Source of the DNA: Streptomyces sp. CBMA291
GTDB taxonomy: Bacteria > Actinomycetota > Actinomycetes > Streptomycetales > Streptomycetaceae
Direction of reading: 5' to 3'
Assembly (NCBI RefSeq): GCF_014596525.1
Contig: NZ_MSJP01000083.1
Span: 175,179-239,178, forward strand
Length of the DNA: 64,000 bases
In this document: positions 33,018 to 41,522 of the stretch, piece by piece
Layout: each line of letters opens with the position of its first letter
Numbering within the stretch: position 1 is the first letter of the stretch
Notes under the pieces: generated by a model
What the model was told of the DNA's origin: nothing
The model's input: the letters and a program-made list of their open reading frames with translations, nothing else
Databases searched by the model: none
Translations under genes and position numbers: made by a program

Positions 33018-34718
33018 TCAGAAGCCCGGCGGCTCCGTGTAGGTGCCCCACTCGTCGCGCAGCGCGTCGCAGATCTCGCCGAGGGTGGCTTCGGCGCGGA
33101 CGGCGTCGAGCATCGGGGCGATCATGTTCGAGCCGTCCCGGGCGGCGGTCAGCATGGCGTCGAGCGAGGCGCGGACCTTGGCGTCGTCACGGCGTCCCTT
33201 GCGCTCGCCGAGGACGCGGACCTGCTCCCACTCCACCTCGTGGCTGACCCGCAGGATCTCCAGGTCGCCGGTGACGGAGCCGTGGTGGACGTTGACGCCG
33301 ACGACCCGCTTCTCGTCCTTCTCCAGGGCCTGCTGGTAGCGGAAGGCGGATTCGGCGATCTCGCCGGTGAACCAGCCGTCCTCGATGCCGCGCAGGATGC
33401 CGGAGGTGATCGGGCCGATCGGGTGCCTGCCGTCCGGGTGGGCCCGGCGACCGCGCTCCTTGATCTGGTCGAAGATCTTCTCGGCGTCGGCCTCGATGCG
33501 GTCGGTGAGCTGCTCGACGTACCAGGAGCCGCCCAGCGGGTCGGCGACGTTGGCGACGCCGGTCTCCTCCATCAGGACCTGCTGGGTGCGCAGCGCGATC
33601 TCGGCGGCCTGCTCGCTGGGGAGCGCGAGGGTCTCGTCGAGGGCGTTGGTGTGGAGGGAGTTGGTGCCGCCGAGGACGGCGGAGAGGGCTTCGACGGCGG
33701 TGCGGACGACGTTGTTGTACGGCTGCTGGGCGGTGAGGGAGACACCGGCGGTCTGGGTGTGGAAGCGCAGCCACTGGGCCTTGTCGGTCTTCGCCCCGTA
33801 GACCTCCTTCATCCAGCGGGCCCAGATGCGGCGGGCGGCACGGAACTTGGCGATCTCCTCGAAGAAGTCGAGGTGGGCGTCGAAGAAGAAGGAGAGGCCG
33901 GGGGCGAAGACGTCCACGTCCAGGCCTCGGCTGAGGCCCAGCTCGACGTAGCCGAAGCCGTCGGCGAGGGTGTACGCCAGCTCCTGCGCGGCCGTGGCCC
34001 CGGCCTCGCGGATGTGGTAGCCGGAGACGGAGAGCGGCTTGTACGCGGGGATGTTCTTCGCGCAGTGCTCCATGAGGTCGCCGATGAGACGCAGATGGGG
34101 CTCGGGCTCGAAGAGCCATTCCTTCTGCGCGATGTACTCCTTGAAGATGTCGGTCTGGAGCGTGCCGTTGAGGACGGCGGGGTCGACGCCCTGGCGTTCG
34201 GCGGCGACCAGGTACATGCAGAAGGCGGGGACGGCGGGGCCGGAGATCGTCATCGAGGTGGTGACGTCGCCGAGCGGGATGTCCTTGAAGAGGGCCTCCA
34301 TGTCGGCGGCGGAGTCGATGGCGACACCGCAGTGGCCGACCTCGCCGAGGGAGCGGGGGTCGTCGGAGTCGCGGCCCATGAGGGTGGGCATGTCGAAGGC
34401 GACGGAGAGGCCGCCGCCGCCCGCGGCCAGGATCATCTTGTAGCGCTCGTTGGTCTGCTCGGCGTTGCCGAAGCCGGCGAACTGGCGGATGGTCCAGGTC
34501 CGGCCCCGGTAGCCGGTCGGGTGGAGTCCCCGGGTGAAGGGGTACTCGCCCGGCCAGCCGATGCGTTCGAACCCCTCGTAGGCGTCGCCGGGCCGGGGCC
34601 CGTAGACGGGCTCGACGGCGTCGCCGGAGAGCGTGGTGAAGTCGGCGTCCCGCTTGCGGGCCTTGTCGTAACGGGCCTGCCAGCGACGGCGGCCTTCCTC
34701 GATGGCGTCAGCGTCCAT
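33018..34718 (-). CDS. icmA: Isobutyryl-CoA mutase large subunit
   Basis: B12-dependent mutase subunit interconverting isobutyryl-CoA and n-butyryl-CoA, linking valine degradation to butyrate precursors. 566 residues, the same length as characterised Streptomyces IcmA. The barrel is complete and there is no C-terminal B12 domain, as expected for the large subunit. Substrate-discriminating positions are Phe80 (RQFAGFG) and Gln198 (IAQKEWLF); methylmalonyl-CoA mutases have Tyr and Arg there. The small B12-binding partner is not in the window. A MeaB-like G-protein, thiolase and epimerase are encoded 13-16 kb away. ATG at 34718, 7 nt after a 24-bp palindrome. Confidence 0.93.
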   Translation of the reverse strand: MDADAIEEGRRRWQARYDKARKRDADFTTLSGDAVEPVYGPRPGDAYEGFERIGWPGEYPFTRGLHPTGYRGRTWTIRQFAGFGNAEQTNERYKMILAAGGGGLSVAFDMPTLMGRDSDDPRSLGEVGHCGVAIDSAADMEALFKDIPLGDVTTSMTISGPAVPAFCMYLVAAERQGVDPAVLNGTLQTDIFKEYIAQKEWLFEPEPHLRLIGDLMEHCAKNIPAYKPLSVSGYHIREAGATAAQELAYTLADGFGYVELGLSRGLDVDVFAPGLSFFFDAHLDFFEEIAKFRAARRIWARWMKEVYGAKTDKAQWLRFHTQTAGVSLTAQQPYNNVVRTAVEALSAVLGGTNSLHTNALDETLALPSEQAAEIALRTQQVLMEETGVANVADPLGGSWYVEQLTDRIEADAEKIFDQIKERGRRAHPDGRHPIGPITSGILRGIEDGWFTGEIAESAFRYQQALEKDEKRVVGVNVHHGSVTGDLEILRVSHEVEWEQVRVLGERKGRRDDAKVRASLDAMLTAARDGSNMIAPMLDAVRAEATLGEICDALRDEWGTYTEPPGF

Positions 34719-34725
34719 GCTTCGA

Positions 34726-34749
34726 ATTTACTAGGACGTCCTAGTAAAT
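34726..34749. promoter_or_regulatory. Perfect 24-bp palindrome upstream of icmA
   Basis: The half-site is ATTTACTAGGAC and the other half its exact complement, ending 7 bp before the icmA ATG. AT-rich ends and position argue for an operator covering the promoter or translation start. A MarR gene lies 0.6 kb upstream, but no evidence ties the two. Confidence 0.75.
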
Positions 34750-34801
34750 GTCGATGACAAACCTCCGCACAGATGTACGGAGGTGTCGCGCGGGGGCGGT
34801 G

Positions 34802-35134
34802 TCAGGCCTTGACCGGCTCCGGGCTCGCGCCCTGGACCAGCGGAAGCGTCTCGCGGACGATCTTGCGCTCGACGAAGAAGGCGGCGAAGGGAATGGTCCC
34901 GGAGAGCAGCACCCAGAGCAGCTTCCCGAACGGCCACTTGGCCTTGGAGCCCAGGTCGAAGGCGAAGATCAGATAGATGATGTAGAGGACGCCGTGGAGC
35001 TGGGAGACCGCGAGGGTCAGGTCCTCGCCGGTGTCGAAGCCGTACTTGGCGACCATGCAGCCGCAGAGCACGAGCAGCATGACGGCAGTCACGTACGCCA
35101 TGACGCGGTAGCGGGTCAGCACGCTGGATTTCAT
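34802..35134 (-). CDS. DUF3817 membrane protein
   Basis: 110 residues with three TM helices (AYVTAVMLLVLCGCMV; HGVLYIIYLIFAFDLG; GKLLWVLLSGTIPFAAFF), ending in a charged tail. It fits the short actinobacterial DUF3817 family, whose function is unknown. A paralogue lies at 43.9-44.3 kb. ATG at 35134. It is upstream of icmA on the same strand but the palindrome separates them. Confidence 0.82.
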   Translation of the reverse strand: MKSSVLTRYRVMAYVTAVMLLVLCGCMVAKYGFDTGEDLTLAVSQLHGVLYIIYLIFAFDLGSKAKWPFGKLLWVLLSGTIPFAAFFVERKIVRETLPLVQGASPEPVKA

Positions 35135-35325
35135 GCCGTCGAGCGTAACCGCACGTTCCGGGCGATCTTCCGCCGGGGCGGGCCGTCACGGCGTGGCGGG
35201 GCGCGGCGGGGCCGGACCCGTCACGGCGGGGCGGGGGCGGGCCGGGGAGCGGCGTCACCCTCCGTCGGGACGCGACGCCGGCGCGTGGCGGTACGGCTCG
35301 TCCTCCGCTCCGCCGAGGCGGCGCC

Positions 35326-35835
35326 CTACCGCTCCTCGAAGTCCTCCGCCGCGACCCGCAGGGGCCGGAGCATCGCGAAGATCTCGGCGCACTCCTCGGC
35401 GTCGTAGGCGCCGAGTCCGAACTCCATGCCCATCAGGTCCCGGGTGGCCGACTCGACCACCTCGCGGCCCTTCTCCGTGATGGTCGCCAGGGTGCCCCGG
35501 CCGTCGTTCGGGTTGGGGCGCTTGGCGACCAGACCGGACCTCACGAGGCGGTCCACCGTGTTGGTCACCGAGGTGGGGTGGACCATCAGCCGCTCGCCGA
35601 TCTTGGACATCGGCAGCTCGCCCTGCTTGGAGAAGGTGAGCAGCACCAGCGCCTCGTACCGCGCGAAGGTCAGTTCGTACGGCTTGACGACGGCGTCGAC
35701 CTCGGCGAGGAGGATCTGATGGGCCCGCATGATCGAGGTGATCGCGGCCATCGAGGGGACCGGACCCCAGCGCTTCTGCCAGAGCTCGTCGGCGCGGGCG
35801 ATGGGATCGAAGGGGAGACTGAGCGGCTTCGGCAC
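35326..35835 (-). CDS. MarR-family regulator (MFS operon)
   Basis: 169 residues. N-terminal dimer helix, then the winged helix (LPMSKIGERLMVHPTSVTNT, followed by RLVRSGLVAKRPNPNDGRGT), then a C-terminal dimer helix. GTG start at 35835 with AAGG 8 nt upstream. It follows the MFS gene by 9 nt on the same strand, so the pair is an operon; MarR control of a linked exporter is the common pattern. It might instead bind the icmA palindrome. Ligand unknown. Confidence 0.88.
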   Translation of the reverse strand: MPKPLSLPFDPIARADELWQKRWGPVPSMAAITSIMRAHQILLAEVDAVVKPYELTFARYEALVLLTFSKQGELPMSKIGERLMVHPTSVTNTVDRLVRSGLVAKRPNPNDGRGTLATITEKGREVVESATRDLMGMEFGLGAYDAEECAEIFAMLRPLRVAAEDFEER

Positions 35836-35844
35836 GCGTCGACC

Positions 35845-37377
35845 TTACCCACTGGTCATATGCCGGTCAGCTCCGTCTCGTCTTTCGGTCGCCCACAGCT
35901 CGAAGGCGGCACCGAGGAGACACAGCGTGCCGAGGACTCCGGTGCCCGCGACCACCGTGTGCACGGGCGCGAACTCGGCCGCGAGGCCCGCTCCCGCCAT
36001 GCCCAGACCCTGGACGGTCATCATGCCCGCCGTCATCAGGGTCATGGCCCTCCCCCGCCACTCCTCGGGGACGGCGGCGACGAACCAGGCGTCGAGACCG
36101 AGGGTGTACGCGCCGGTGGCGCCCGCCAGGAACAGGGCGAGGGCGGCGAGCGCGACGCCGGGCCGCACCGCGTACAGGAGATAGGGCAGGACCCCGACGA
36201 CGGCGAGCGGCAGCACGACGCGGGAGCGGGCCGCCGCGCTCAGGAAGGACCCGGCGAACAGTTCGCCCGCGATGGTGCCGACCGGCAGCGCGCACATCAG
36301 GAGGCCGAGGGCGGCGGTGGAGACGCCGATCTCGTCCGCGTACGGGGCGGCGAGCGCCTCCGGTACGACGGCGAAGAGCGGCGGCACCCAGAACATCAGC
36401 ATCAGGGCGCGCGTCCTGCGGTCGCCCAGGACCGCCCGGGTCCCGGCGAGCCCGCCGAGGGCCGGTTTCCCGGCGGCGCGGGCGGGGCGGCGGGCGGTGC
36501 CGAGGCGCAGCAGCAGGGCGGAGAGGAGGAAGGTGGCGGCAGTGACGACGAGGGCGCCGCGCGGCGGGACGACGGTGAGGAGCACGCCACCGGCGGCGAA
36601 GCCGGTGAGGAGGGCGCTCTGCGACACGATCCGCAGCAGGGAACGGCCGAGGACGAAGAGGTCGCCCTCGCCGAGGATGTCGGCGAGGGTCGCCATCCGG
36701 GTGCCGTTGAAGACGGGCGAGACGAGGGCGATGGCGCAGCGCAGGGCGAGCAGGACGGCGACGGGGGTGGCGGGCACGGTCATCACGGCCACGCAGCCGG
36801 CGCAGACGAGGTCGCAGACGACGAGGATCCGGCGGGGCGGCAGCCGGTCGGTGAGCCCGGCGAGCAGGGTGCCGCCGACGAGGTAGGGCAGGAACCCGAG
36901 GGCGAAGGTGAGGGAGGAGAGCAGCGGGGAGCGGGTGAGGTCGTAGACGAGCACGGTGAGCGCCAGCTCGCTGACGACGACCCCGAGCAGCGAGCAGAGA
37001 TGCGCCACGAAGACGAACCGGAACTCCCGCACCCGGAAGACGGCCCGGTAGCCGGGACTCGCGGAGCCCTCGCCGGACACGGGGGGCACGGGGGCGACGC
37101 CGGATACCGGGACCGCGCCGGACGCGGAGCCCTCGCCGGACGCGGGGGAAGCGGGCGGCGGGGTGGCGGGTCCGGGCCGCGCGGGGCCCGAGGGCACGGG
37201 CACGGGCACGGGCTGCCGACGCTCGGCGGCGTCGGTGGCGGCGGGCGCGAGGGGTGCGGGACTCGCAGGCCCCGGACCTGCGGGTTCCGGGTGCGCAGGC
37301 CCCGGGTGCGCAGGCCCGGCAGGCGTGTTCCGGTGGTGGTGTCCGGCAGGTGGGTTCCGGGGTGTGGTGTTCGGCAT
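35845..37377 (-). CDS. Major facilitator superfamily transporter
   Basis: 510 residues from the ATG at 37377. The first ~110 residues are a Pro/Ala/Ser-rich cytosolic extension. About 12 TM helices follow, including FVAHLCSLLGVVVSELALTV and, between helices 2 and 3, the MFS loop motif GLTDRLPPRRILV. The type resembles drug or siderophore exporters; substrate is not inferable. Operon with the MarR gene 9 nt downstream, and divergent from an ArsR-type regulator 67 bp away, so it may be under two controls. Confidence 0.85.
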   Translation of the reverse strand: MPNTTPRNPPAGHHHRNTPAGPAHPGPAHPEPAGPGPASPAPLAPAATDAAERRQPVPVPVPSGPARPGPATPPPASPASGEGSASGAVPVSGVAPVPPVSGEGSASPGYRAVFRVREFRFVFVAHLCSLLGVVVSELALTVLVYDLTRSPLLSSLTFALGFLPYLVGGTLLAGLTDRLPPRRILVVCDLVCAGCVAVMTVPATPVAVLLALRCAIALVSPVFNGTRMATLADILGEGDLFVLGRSLLRIVSQSALLTGFAAGGVLLTVVPPRGALVVTAATFLLSALLLRLGTARRPARAAGKPALGGLAGTRAVLGDRRTRALMLMFWVPPLFAVVPEALAAPYADEIGVSTAALGLLMCALPVGTIAGELFAGSFLSAAARSRVVLPLAVVGVLPYLLYAVRPGVALAALALFLAGATGAYTLGLDAWFVAAVPEEWRGRAMTLMTAGMMTVQGLGMAGAGLAAEFAPVHTVVAGTGVLGTLCLLGAAFELWATERRDGADRHMTSG

Positions 37378-37444
37378 GCGGGCAGCCTGGAGGGTGGCGG
37401 GCGGTGGGCCTAGACTTTCGGGTCCAGGCGAATCTTGGGGAGCC

Positions 37445-38437
37445 ATGCCGTACCACCTGCGTTTCGGTGAGACCGACCCGTTGCGCATCCGGTTCGCGCT
37501 CTCGCCGCTCTGGGAGACGCACTCCGCCGTGCGGGTGCTGGCCCGGCCCCGGCAGCAGGGCTATCACCTGCCGTGGCTGCGGCGGATCGCGGCGGCGGCG
37601 CGGGGGCTCGATCTGGCGCCGCTGCATCTGCTGATGCCTTCGCAGGGGCACAGCCCGGACTTCCTCTATCCGCCGCCGATCGGGCCCACCGCCGTCTTCG
37701 AGGACGAGATCGCCGCCGTACGGGCGACCGATCCGGCCCTGGTCGGGGACGACTTCGCGCGGGCGCTCGCCGGGACGCCGGGGGCGGCGGAGAGCGCGGA
37801 GGGGCGGCGGCTGCTGGCCGATCCCGCGGGGGCGGTGGACCGGCTCGCGGATCTACTGACGGCGGCGTGGGAGGCGCTGGTGGCGCCGGAGTGGCCCCGG
37901 CTGCGGGCGCTGCTGGAAGCGGACGTGGCGTACCACTCGCGGCGGCTCGCGGAGGGCGGTCTCGAACGGCTGCTGGACGAGCTGCATCCGTCGTTCGACT
38001 GGCTGGCGGAGACGGCCACGCTGCGGATCGCGTACCGGGGCGAGCACGTACGGCCGCTGGAGGGGCAGGGTCTCGTCCTGATGCCGTCCGTGTTCACCTG
38101 GCCGGACGTGGTGAGCGGTTTCGATCCGCCGTGGCAGCCGACGGTGGCGTATCCGGCGCGCGGGATCGGCGGGCTGTGGACGGAGCCCCGGGACCGCACG
38201 CCGGAGGCGCTGGGGCGGCTGCTCGGTCCGGTGCGGGCGGATGTGCTGTGCGCGCTGACGGAGCCGATGGGGACGACGGCGCTCGCGCATCTGCTCGACC
38301 GGGCGCCCTCCACGGTCTCCGCGCATCTGGCGGTCCTGCGGGACGCGGGCCTGCTGACCTCCCGGCGCTACGGCCACCAGGTGCTGTACGAGCGGACCCC
38401 GTTGGGCATCGCGGTGTCGCAGCCCGGCACCGACTGA
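37445..38437 (+). CDS. DUF5937/ArsR-type winged-helix regulator
   Basis: 330 residues. The N-terminal ~240 residues (MPYHLRFGETDPLRIRFALS and on) match the DUF5937-like domain of actinobacterial regulators. The C-terminal 85 residues are an ArsR HTH (MGTTALAHLLDRAPSTVSAH, then LAVLRDAGLLTSRRYGHQVL). No Cys-rich metal site is seen, so it is probably not arsenic-responsive. ATG at 37445 with GGGGAG 2 nt away and a TAGACT -10 candidate at 37413. Divergent from the MFS gene, its likely target. Confidence 0.85.
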   Translation: MPYHLRFGETDPLRIRFALSPLWETHSAVRVLARPRQQGYHLPWLRRIAAAARGLDLAPLHLLMPSQGHSPDFLYPPPIGPTAVFEDEIAAVRATDPALVGDDFARALAGTPGAAESAEGRRLLADPAGAVDRLADLLTAAWEALVAPEWPRLRALLEADVAYHSRRLAEGGLERLLDELHPSFDWLAETATLRIAYRGEHVRPLEGQGLVLMPSVFTWPDVVSGFDPPWQPTVAYPARGIGGLWTEPRDRTPEALGRLLGPVRADVLCALTEPMGTTALAHLLDRAPSTVSAHLAVLRDAGLLTSRRYGHQVLYERTPLGIAVSQPGTD

Positions 38438-38515
38438 CCGATATGTCACGATAGCCCGGCTCGTCCCGTCGTCGTACGCGGCGCCGGGCCCGCCGAACCC
38501 GACCCTGGGGGCCGG

Positions 38516-39532
38516 ATGTCCCGCCGTACCGTCACCGCCGTCGCCCTGGCCCTCGGCTCCGTGCTGTTCCTGACCGGCTGTGGTTCCGACGGGCCGCCGA
38601 AGGGCCCGGCGGGTCCGCCGTCCGCGTACGGCGAGGCGGCGGCTCCCGCGAGCGGCTCGCCGTTCTGGGTGGACCCGGAGAGCGACGCGGCCCGGCAGGT
38701 GCGCCGGTACGAGGAGCAGGGCAGGGCCGAGGACGCCCGGATCCTGCGGCGGATCGCGGACCGGCCGGTCGCCGAGTGGCCCGCCGCCGAGAATCCGGTG
38801 CCGGAGATCACCCGGGCGGTGCGGGGCGCGGCGGGGCAGGGCCGTACCGCCGTCTTCGTGGCGTACGACATCCCGCACCGGGACTGCGGGAAGTACTCGG
38901 CGGGCGGGGCGCACGACGCGCGGGCGTACCAGGGGTGGATCGACTCCTTCGCGACGGCGCTCGGGGAGTCCCCGGCGATCGTGGTCCTGGAGCCGGACGC
39001 GGTGCCGCACATGGTGGACGGCTGCACTCCGGCGGAGTACCACGACGAGCGGTACGCGATGCTCGCCGGGGCGATCGAGCGGCTGAAGCGGCAGCCGCGC
39101 ACCCGGGTCTATCTGGACGCGGGCAACCCGGCGTGGATCGACGACCCGGGGAAGCTGGTGGAGCCGCTGCGGCGGGCGGGGGTGGCCCGTGCGGACGGCT
39201 TCGCCCTGAACGTCTCCAACTTCCAGACGAACGACGTGGTGCGCGGTTTCGGGGCGACGCTCTCGGGGCTGCTCGGCGGCACCCACTTCACGGTGGACAC
39301 CAGCAGGAACGGCGACGGCCCCCTCCCGGGCGACCGGGAGGAGGCCTGGTGCAATCCGCCGGGCCGGGCCCTGGGCGTACCGCCGACGGACCGGACCGGG
39401 CACGCACTGATCGACGCGTATCTGTGGGTCAAGCGCCCCGGCGACTCGGACGGGCAGTGCCGGGGCGGCCCTTCGGCGGGGACCTGGTGGCCTGAGTACG
39501 CCTTGGGGCTCGCGCGCCGGGCGAAGTCCTAG
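38516..39532 (+). CDS. cslZ: GH6 family lipoprotein glycosidase (CslZ-like)
   Basis: 338 residues. A lipoprotein signal ends LFLTGCG with the lipid Cys at 22. The mature part is a glycoside hydrolase family 6 barrel: AVFVAYDIPHRDC, VVLEPDAVPHM (family acid), VYLDAGNPAWI, and NVSNFQTND. GH6 enzymes are endoglucanases or cellobiohydrolases; at the csl locus it is thought to trim or release the tip glycan made by CslA. It converges on glxA, whereas I recall it following glxA in the same direction in S. coelicolor. The ATG at 38516 has only a weak GGGGGCC ribosome site. Stop lies in a 27-bp repeated element. Confidence 0.87.
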   Translation: MSRRTVTAVALALGSVLFLTGCGSDGPPKGPAGPPSAYGEAAAPASGSPFWVDPESDAARQVRRYEEQGRAEDARILRRIADRPVAEWPAAENPVPEITRAVRGAAGQGRTAVFVAYDIPHRDCGKYSAGGAHDARAYQGWIDSFATALGESPAIVVLEPDAVPHMVDGCTPAEYHDERYAMLAGAIERLKRQPRTRVYLDAGNPAWIDDPGKLVEPLRRAGVARADGFALNVSNFQTNDVVRGFGATLSGLLGGTHFTVDTSRNGDGPLPGDREEAWCNPPGRALGVPPTDRTGHALIDAYLWVKRPGDSDGQCRGGPSAGTWWPEYALGLARRAKS

Positions 39533-39556
39533 GCCGTGCCTTTCGGATCAGGCCGG
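39530..39556 (+). repeat. 27-bp element overlapping a stop codon (copy B)
   Basis: Identical to the element at 19360-19386 and in the same orientation relative to the gene it ends: it begins with the cslZ TAG stop and extends into the 25-bp gap before the glxA stop. Confidence 0.85.
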
Positions 39557-39557
39557 G

Positions 39558-41519
39558 TCAGCGCACCTGGACCCATGTCGCCTCGGAGGAGACGCCGTCG
39601 GCGTCGGTGACGAAGAGCATGTACCAGCCGGGCGGTACGAGGGTGCGGTCGTCGGGGACGTCGACGGTGACCGTGAGGCCGTCCCGGCTCTTCAGGAGGC
39701 CCAGTTCGATGGAGCGCTGTTCGACGTCGGTGGTGTGGGTGACGGCGCTGGGGCGCATCAGACGGGCCTTGGCGATGCGACCGGCGTCCTTGGTCTTGAA
39801 GGTGGCGCGGCCGTTCCGGTCGAGTTCCCCGGGGCCTTCGCCGAGGGCGGGCCGGTCGGTGCCGGCCCGGTGCAGGGACGGCGGGGTGAAGACCTCGACG
39901 CGCTGTTCGAAGGTGCCGAGCCTGGTGTTGTCCTTGTCGGCGTAGAGGGGGTCGGAGCCGAAGGTGGCGACCCGTCCGTCGGGCAGCAGCAGCGCCTCGG
40001 AGTGGTAGTTCCGGCCGACGGTGGGTTCGGCCGCCTCGGTGAAGGCGTTGGTCCTGGGGTCGTAGAACTGGGCCTTGAGGATGTCGCTGCCGCCGCGCCC
40101 CCGGTAGTCCTCGGATCCGCCGCTGGTGAAGACGGTGTCGTCGGGCATGAGGACGCTGCTGAGGTAGCGGGTGCCCTGCGGGAGGGAGGGGCCGTCGGTG
40201 AAGACGGGGCTGTCCTTGGAGACGTCGACGATGGAGGTACGGGCGGTGGACTTGTCCGATTCGCCGACTCCGCCGCCGCCGAGGACCATCACCTTCTGGT
40301 TCTGGGCGGGCGGGAGCAGCAGGGAGGCGGAGGTCTCCAGCTGGTCGGGGTCGGAGAGTCCGCCGAGTTTGGTGAAGGTGTTCTTCTCCAGGTCCCACAG
40401 GCCCGGTTCCCGGCCCTTCTCGGCGGGGCCGTATCCGGCGTTGGAGCCGGTGTAGAGGAGTTTGCCGCCCTTGGTGAGGAAGAGGGAGGGGTAGGTGGGG
40501 AAGTAGCGGAAGGGGCCCTTGGACCACTTCTTCGTCCCGGGGTCGTAGATCTCGTTGTCCCCGGGGACGACGTCGCCGACGTCGTTGAGCCCGGAGACGG
40601 CGAGGACCCGGCCGTCGTCGAGTCCGACGAGGGTGGGGTACCAGCGGGCGTCCTTCATGGGGGCGACGGGGACGTACTTCTCGGCCTTGGGGTCGAACTC
40701 GTAGGCCGCCTTGATGCCCTGGAAGTCCTGTTTCTCCGTGGTGAGCTTCTGGGCGATGCCGTAGACGTTGTCGGCGTCCTCGCCCTTGAGGCCGACGACC
40801 TCGTACTGGGCCGCCTCGGTGGTGAGGGCCCCCGGGCCCGCCGCGCGGGCTTCGACGAAGACCCGTGCCTCGGCCGCGGTGACCTTGGTCTTCCAGGGTT
40901 TCATCTGGCCGCTCTCGAAGTACGAGATCTCGAACTCGCGTTTGGCCTTGGGGACGGTGACGTCGGTCGTGGAGACGTACTCGACGCCGGACGGGGAACG
41001 GAAGACGGTGCCCTTCCTGAGGGTGACGGGCGCGTCGGGGTTCTCGTTCTTGACCCGCATGCCGCCGCCGGCCTTCTTGACCTCGCCGTCGAGGACCTCG
41101 TAGCGGGCGGTGCCTCCGGCGACGAGGAGCCGTCCGTCGGGGAGCTGGGCGTGGCCGGAACAGAAGAAGTCCACGGGGGTGGGGATCTTCTTGAACGTGT
41201 TCTTCACCGGGTCCCACAGGAGGGTCTCGAAGGTTCCGGCGTCGAAGTTCTTCTGGTTGTTGCCGGAGCCCGCGATGAGCAGGACCTTGCCGGTGTGGAG
41301 CAGGGCCGCGTGGATGGCGTTGACCCGGAGCCCGGCGGGGACGCGGACCTCGGCCCAGGAGCCGTAGCGGCGCTGGTAGTCGGGCTGGGCGATCTTGTAG
41401 GCGTGGTACTTCTCCTCGGCGAAGGAGACGGCGGCGGGTGCGTTGAGCGCCGCGAGGACGAGCACCGCGCAGGTGCCGAGCAGGGTCTTCCTGAACTGCC
41501 TGGACGGCCGGTAGGCCAT
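39558..41519 (-). CDS. glxA: Galactose-oxidase-like copper radical oxidase GlxA
   Basis: 653 residues. An N-terminal signal-anchor (about 11-33) precedes a seven-bladed kelch-type propeller (VLLIAGSGNNQ, LLVAGGTARYE and RVLAVSGLNDVG blade strands) and a C-terminal DUF1929-type domain ending SSEATWVQVR. Cys120 in FFCSGHAQLPDG is the probable partner of the Tyr-Cys cofactor; I did not assign the Tyr. In S. lividans GlxA is a copper enzyme needed for tip glycan deposition and morphology with CslA. ATG at 41519, only 3 nt after cslA, so they form an operon. Confidence 0.93.
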   Translation of the reverse strand: MAYRPSRQFRKTLLGTCAVLVLAALNAPAAVSFAEEKYHAYKIAQPDYQRRYGSWAEVRVPAGLRVNAIHAALLHTGKVLLIAGSGNNQKNFDAGTFETLLWDPVKNTFKKIPTPVDFFCSGHAQLPDGRLLVAGGTARYEVLDGEVKKAGGGMRVKNENPDAPVTLRKGTVFRSPSGVEYVSTTDVTVPKAKREFEISYFESGQMKPWKTKVTAAEARVFVEARAAGPGALTTEAAQYEVVGLKGEDADNVYGIAQKLTTEKQDFQGIKAAYEFDPKAEKYVPVAPMKDARWYPTLVGLDDGRVLAVSGLNDVGDVVPGDNEIYDPGTKKWSKGPFRYFPTYPSLFLTKGGKLLYTGSNAGYGPAEKGREPGLWDLEKNTFTKLGGLSDPDQLETSASLLLPPAQNQKVMVLGGGGVGESDKSTARTSIVDVSKDSPVFTDGPSLPQGTRYLSSVLMPDDTVFTSGGSEDYRGRGGSDILKAQFYDPRTNAFTEAAEPTVGRNYHSEALLLPDGRVATFGSDPLYADKDNTRLGTFEQRVEVFTPPSLHRAGTDRPALGEGPGELDRNGRATFKTKDAGRIAKARLMRPSAVTHTTDVEQRSIELGLLKSRDGLTVTVDVPDDRTLVPPGWYMLFVTDADGVSSEATWVQVR

Positions 41520-41522
41520 GGC

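Noticed and set aside
33018..34718. Methylmalonyl-CoA mutase (mutB)
   Set aside because: Length, lack of a B12 domain, and Phe80/Gln198 fit isobutyryl-CoA mutase.
34726..34749. Palindrome before icmA as a terminator for the DUF3817 gene
   Set aside because: It has no loop, ends in AT, and sits 7 bp before a start codon; operator is the better reading.
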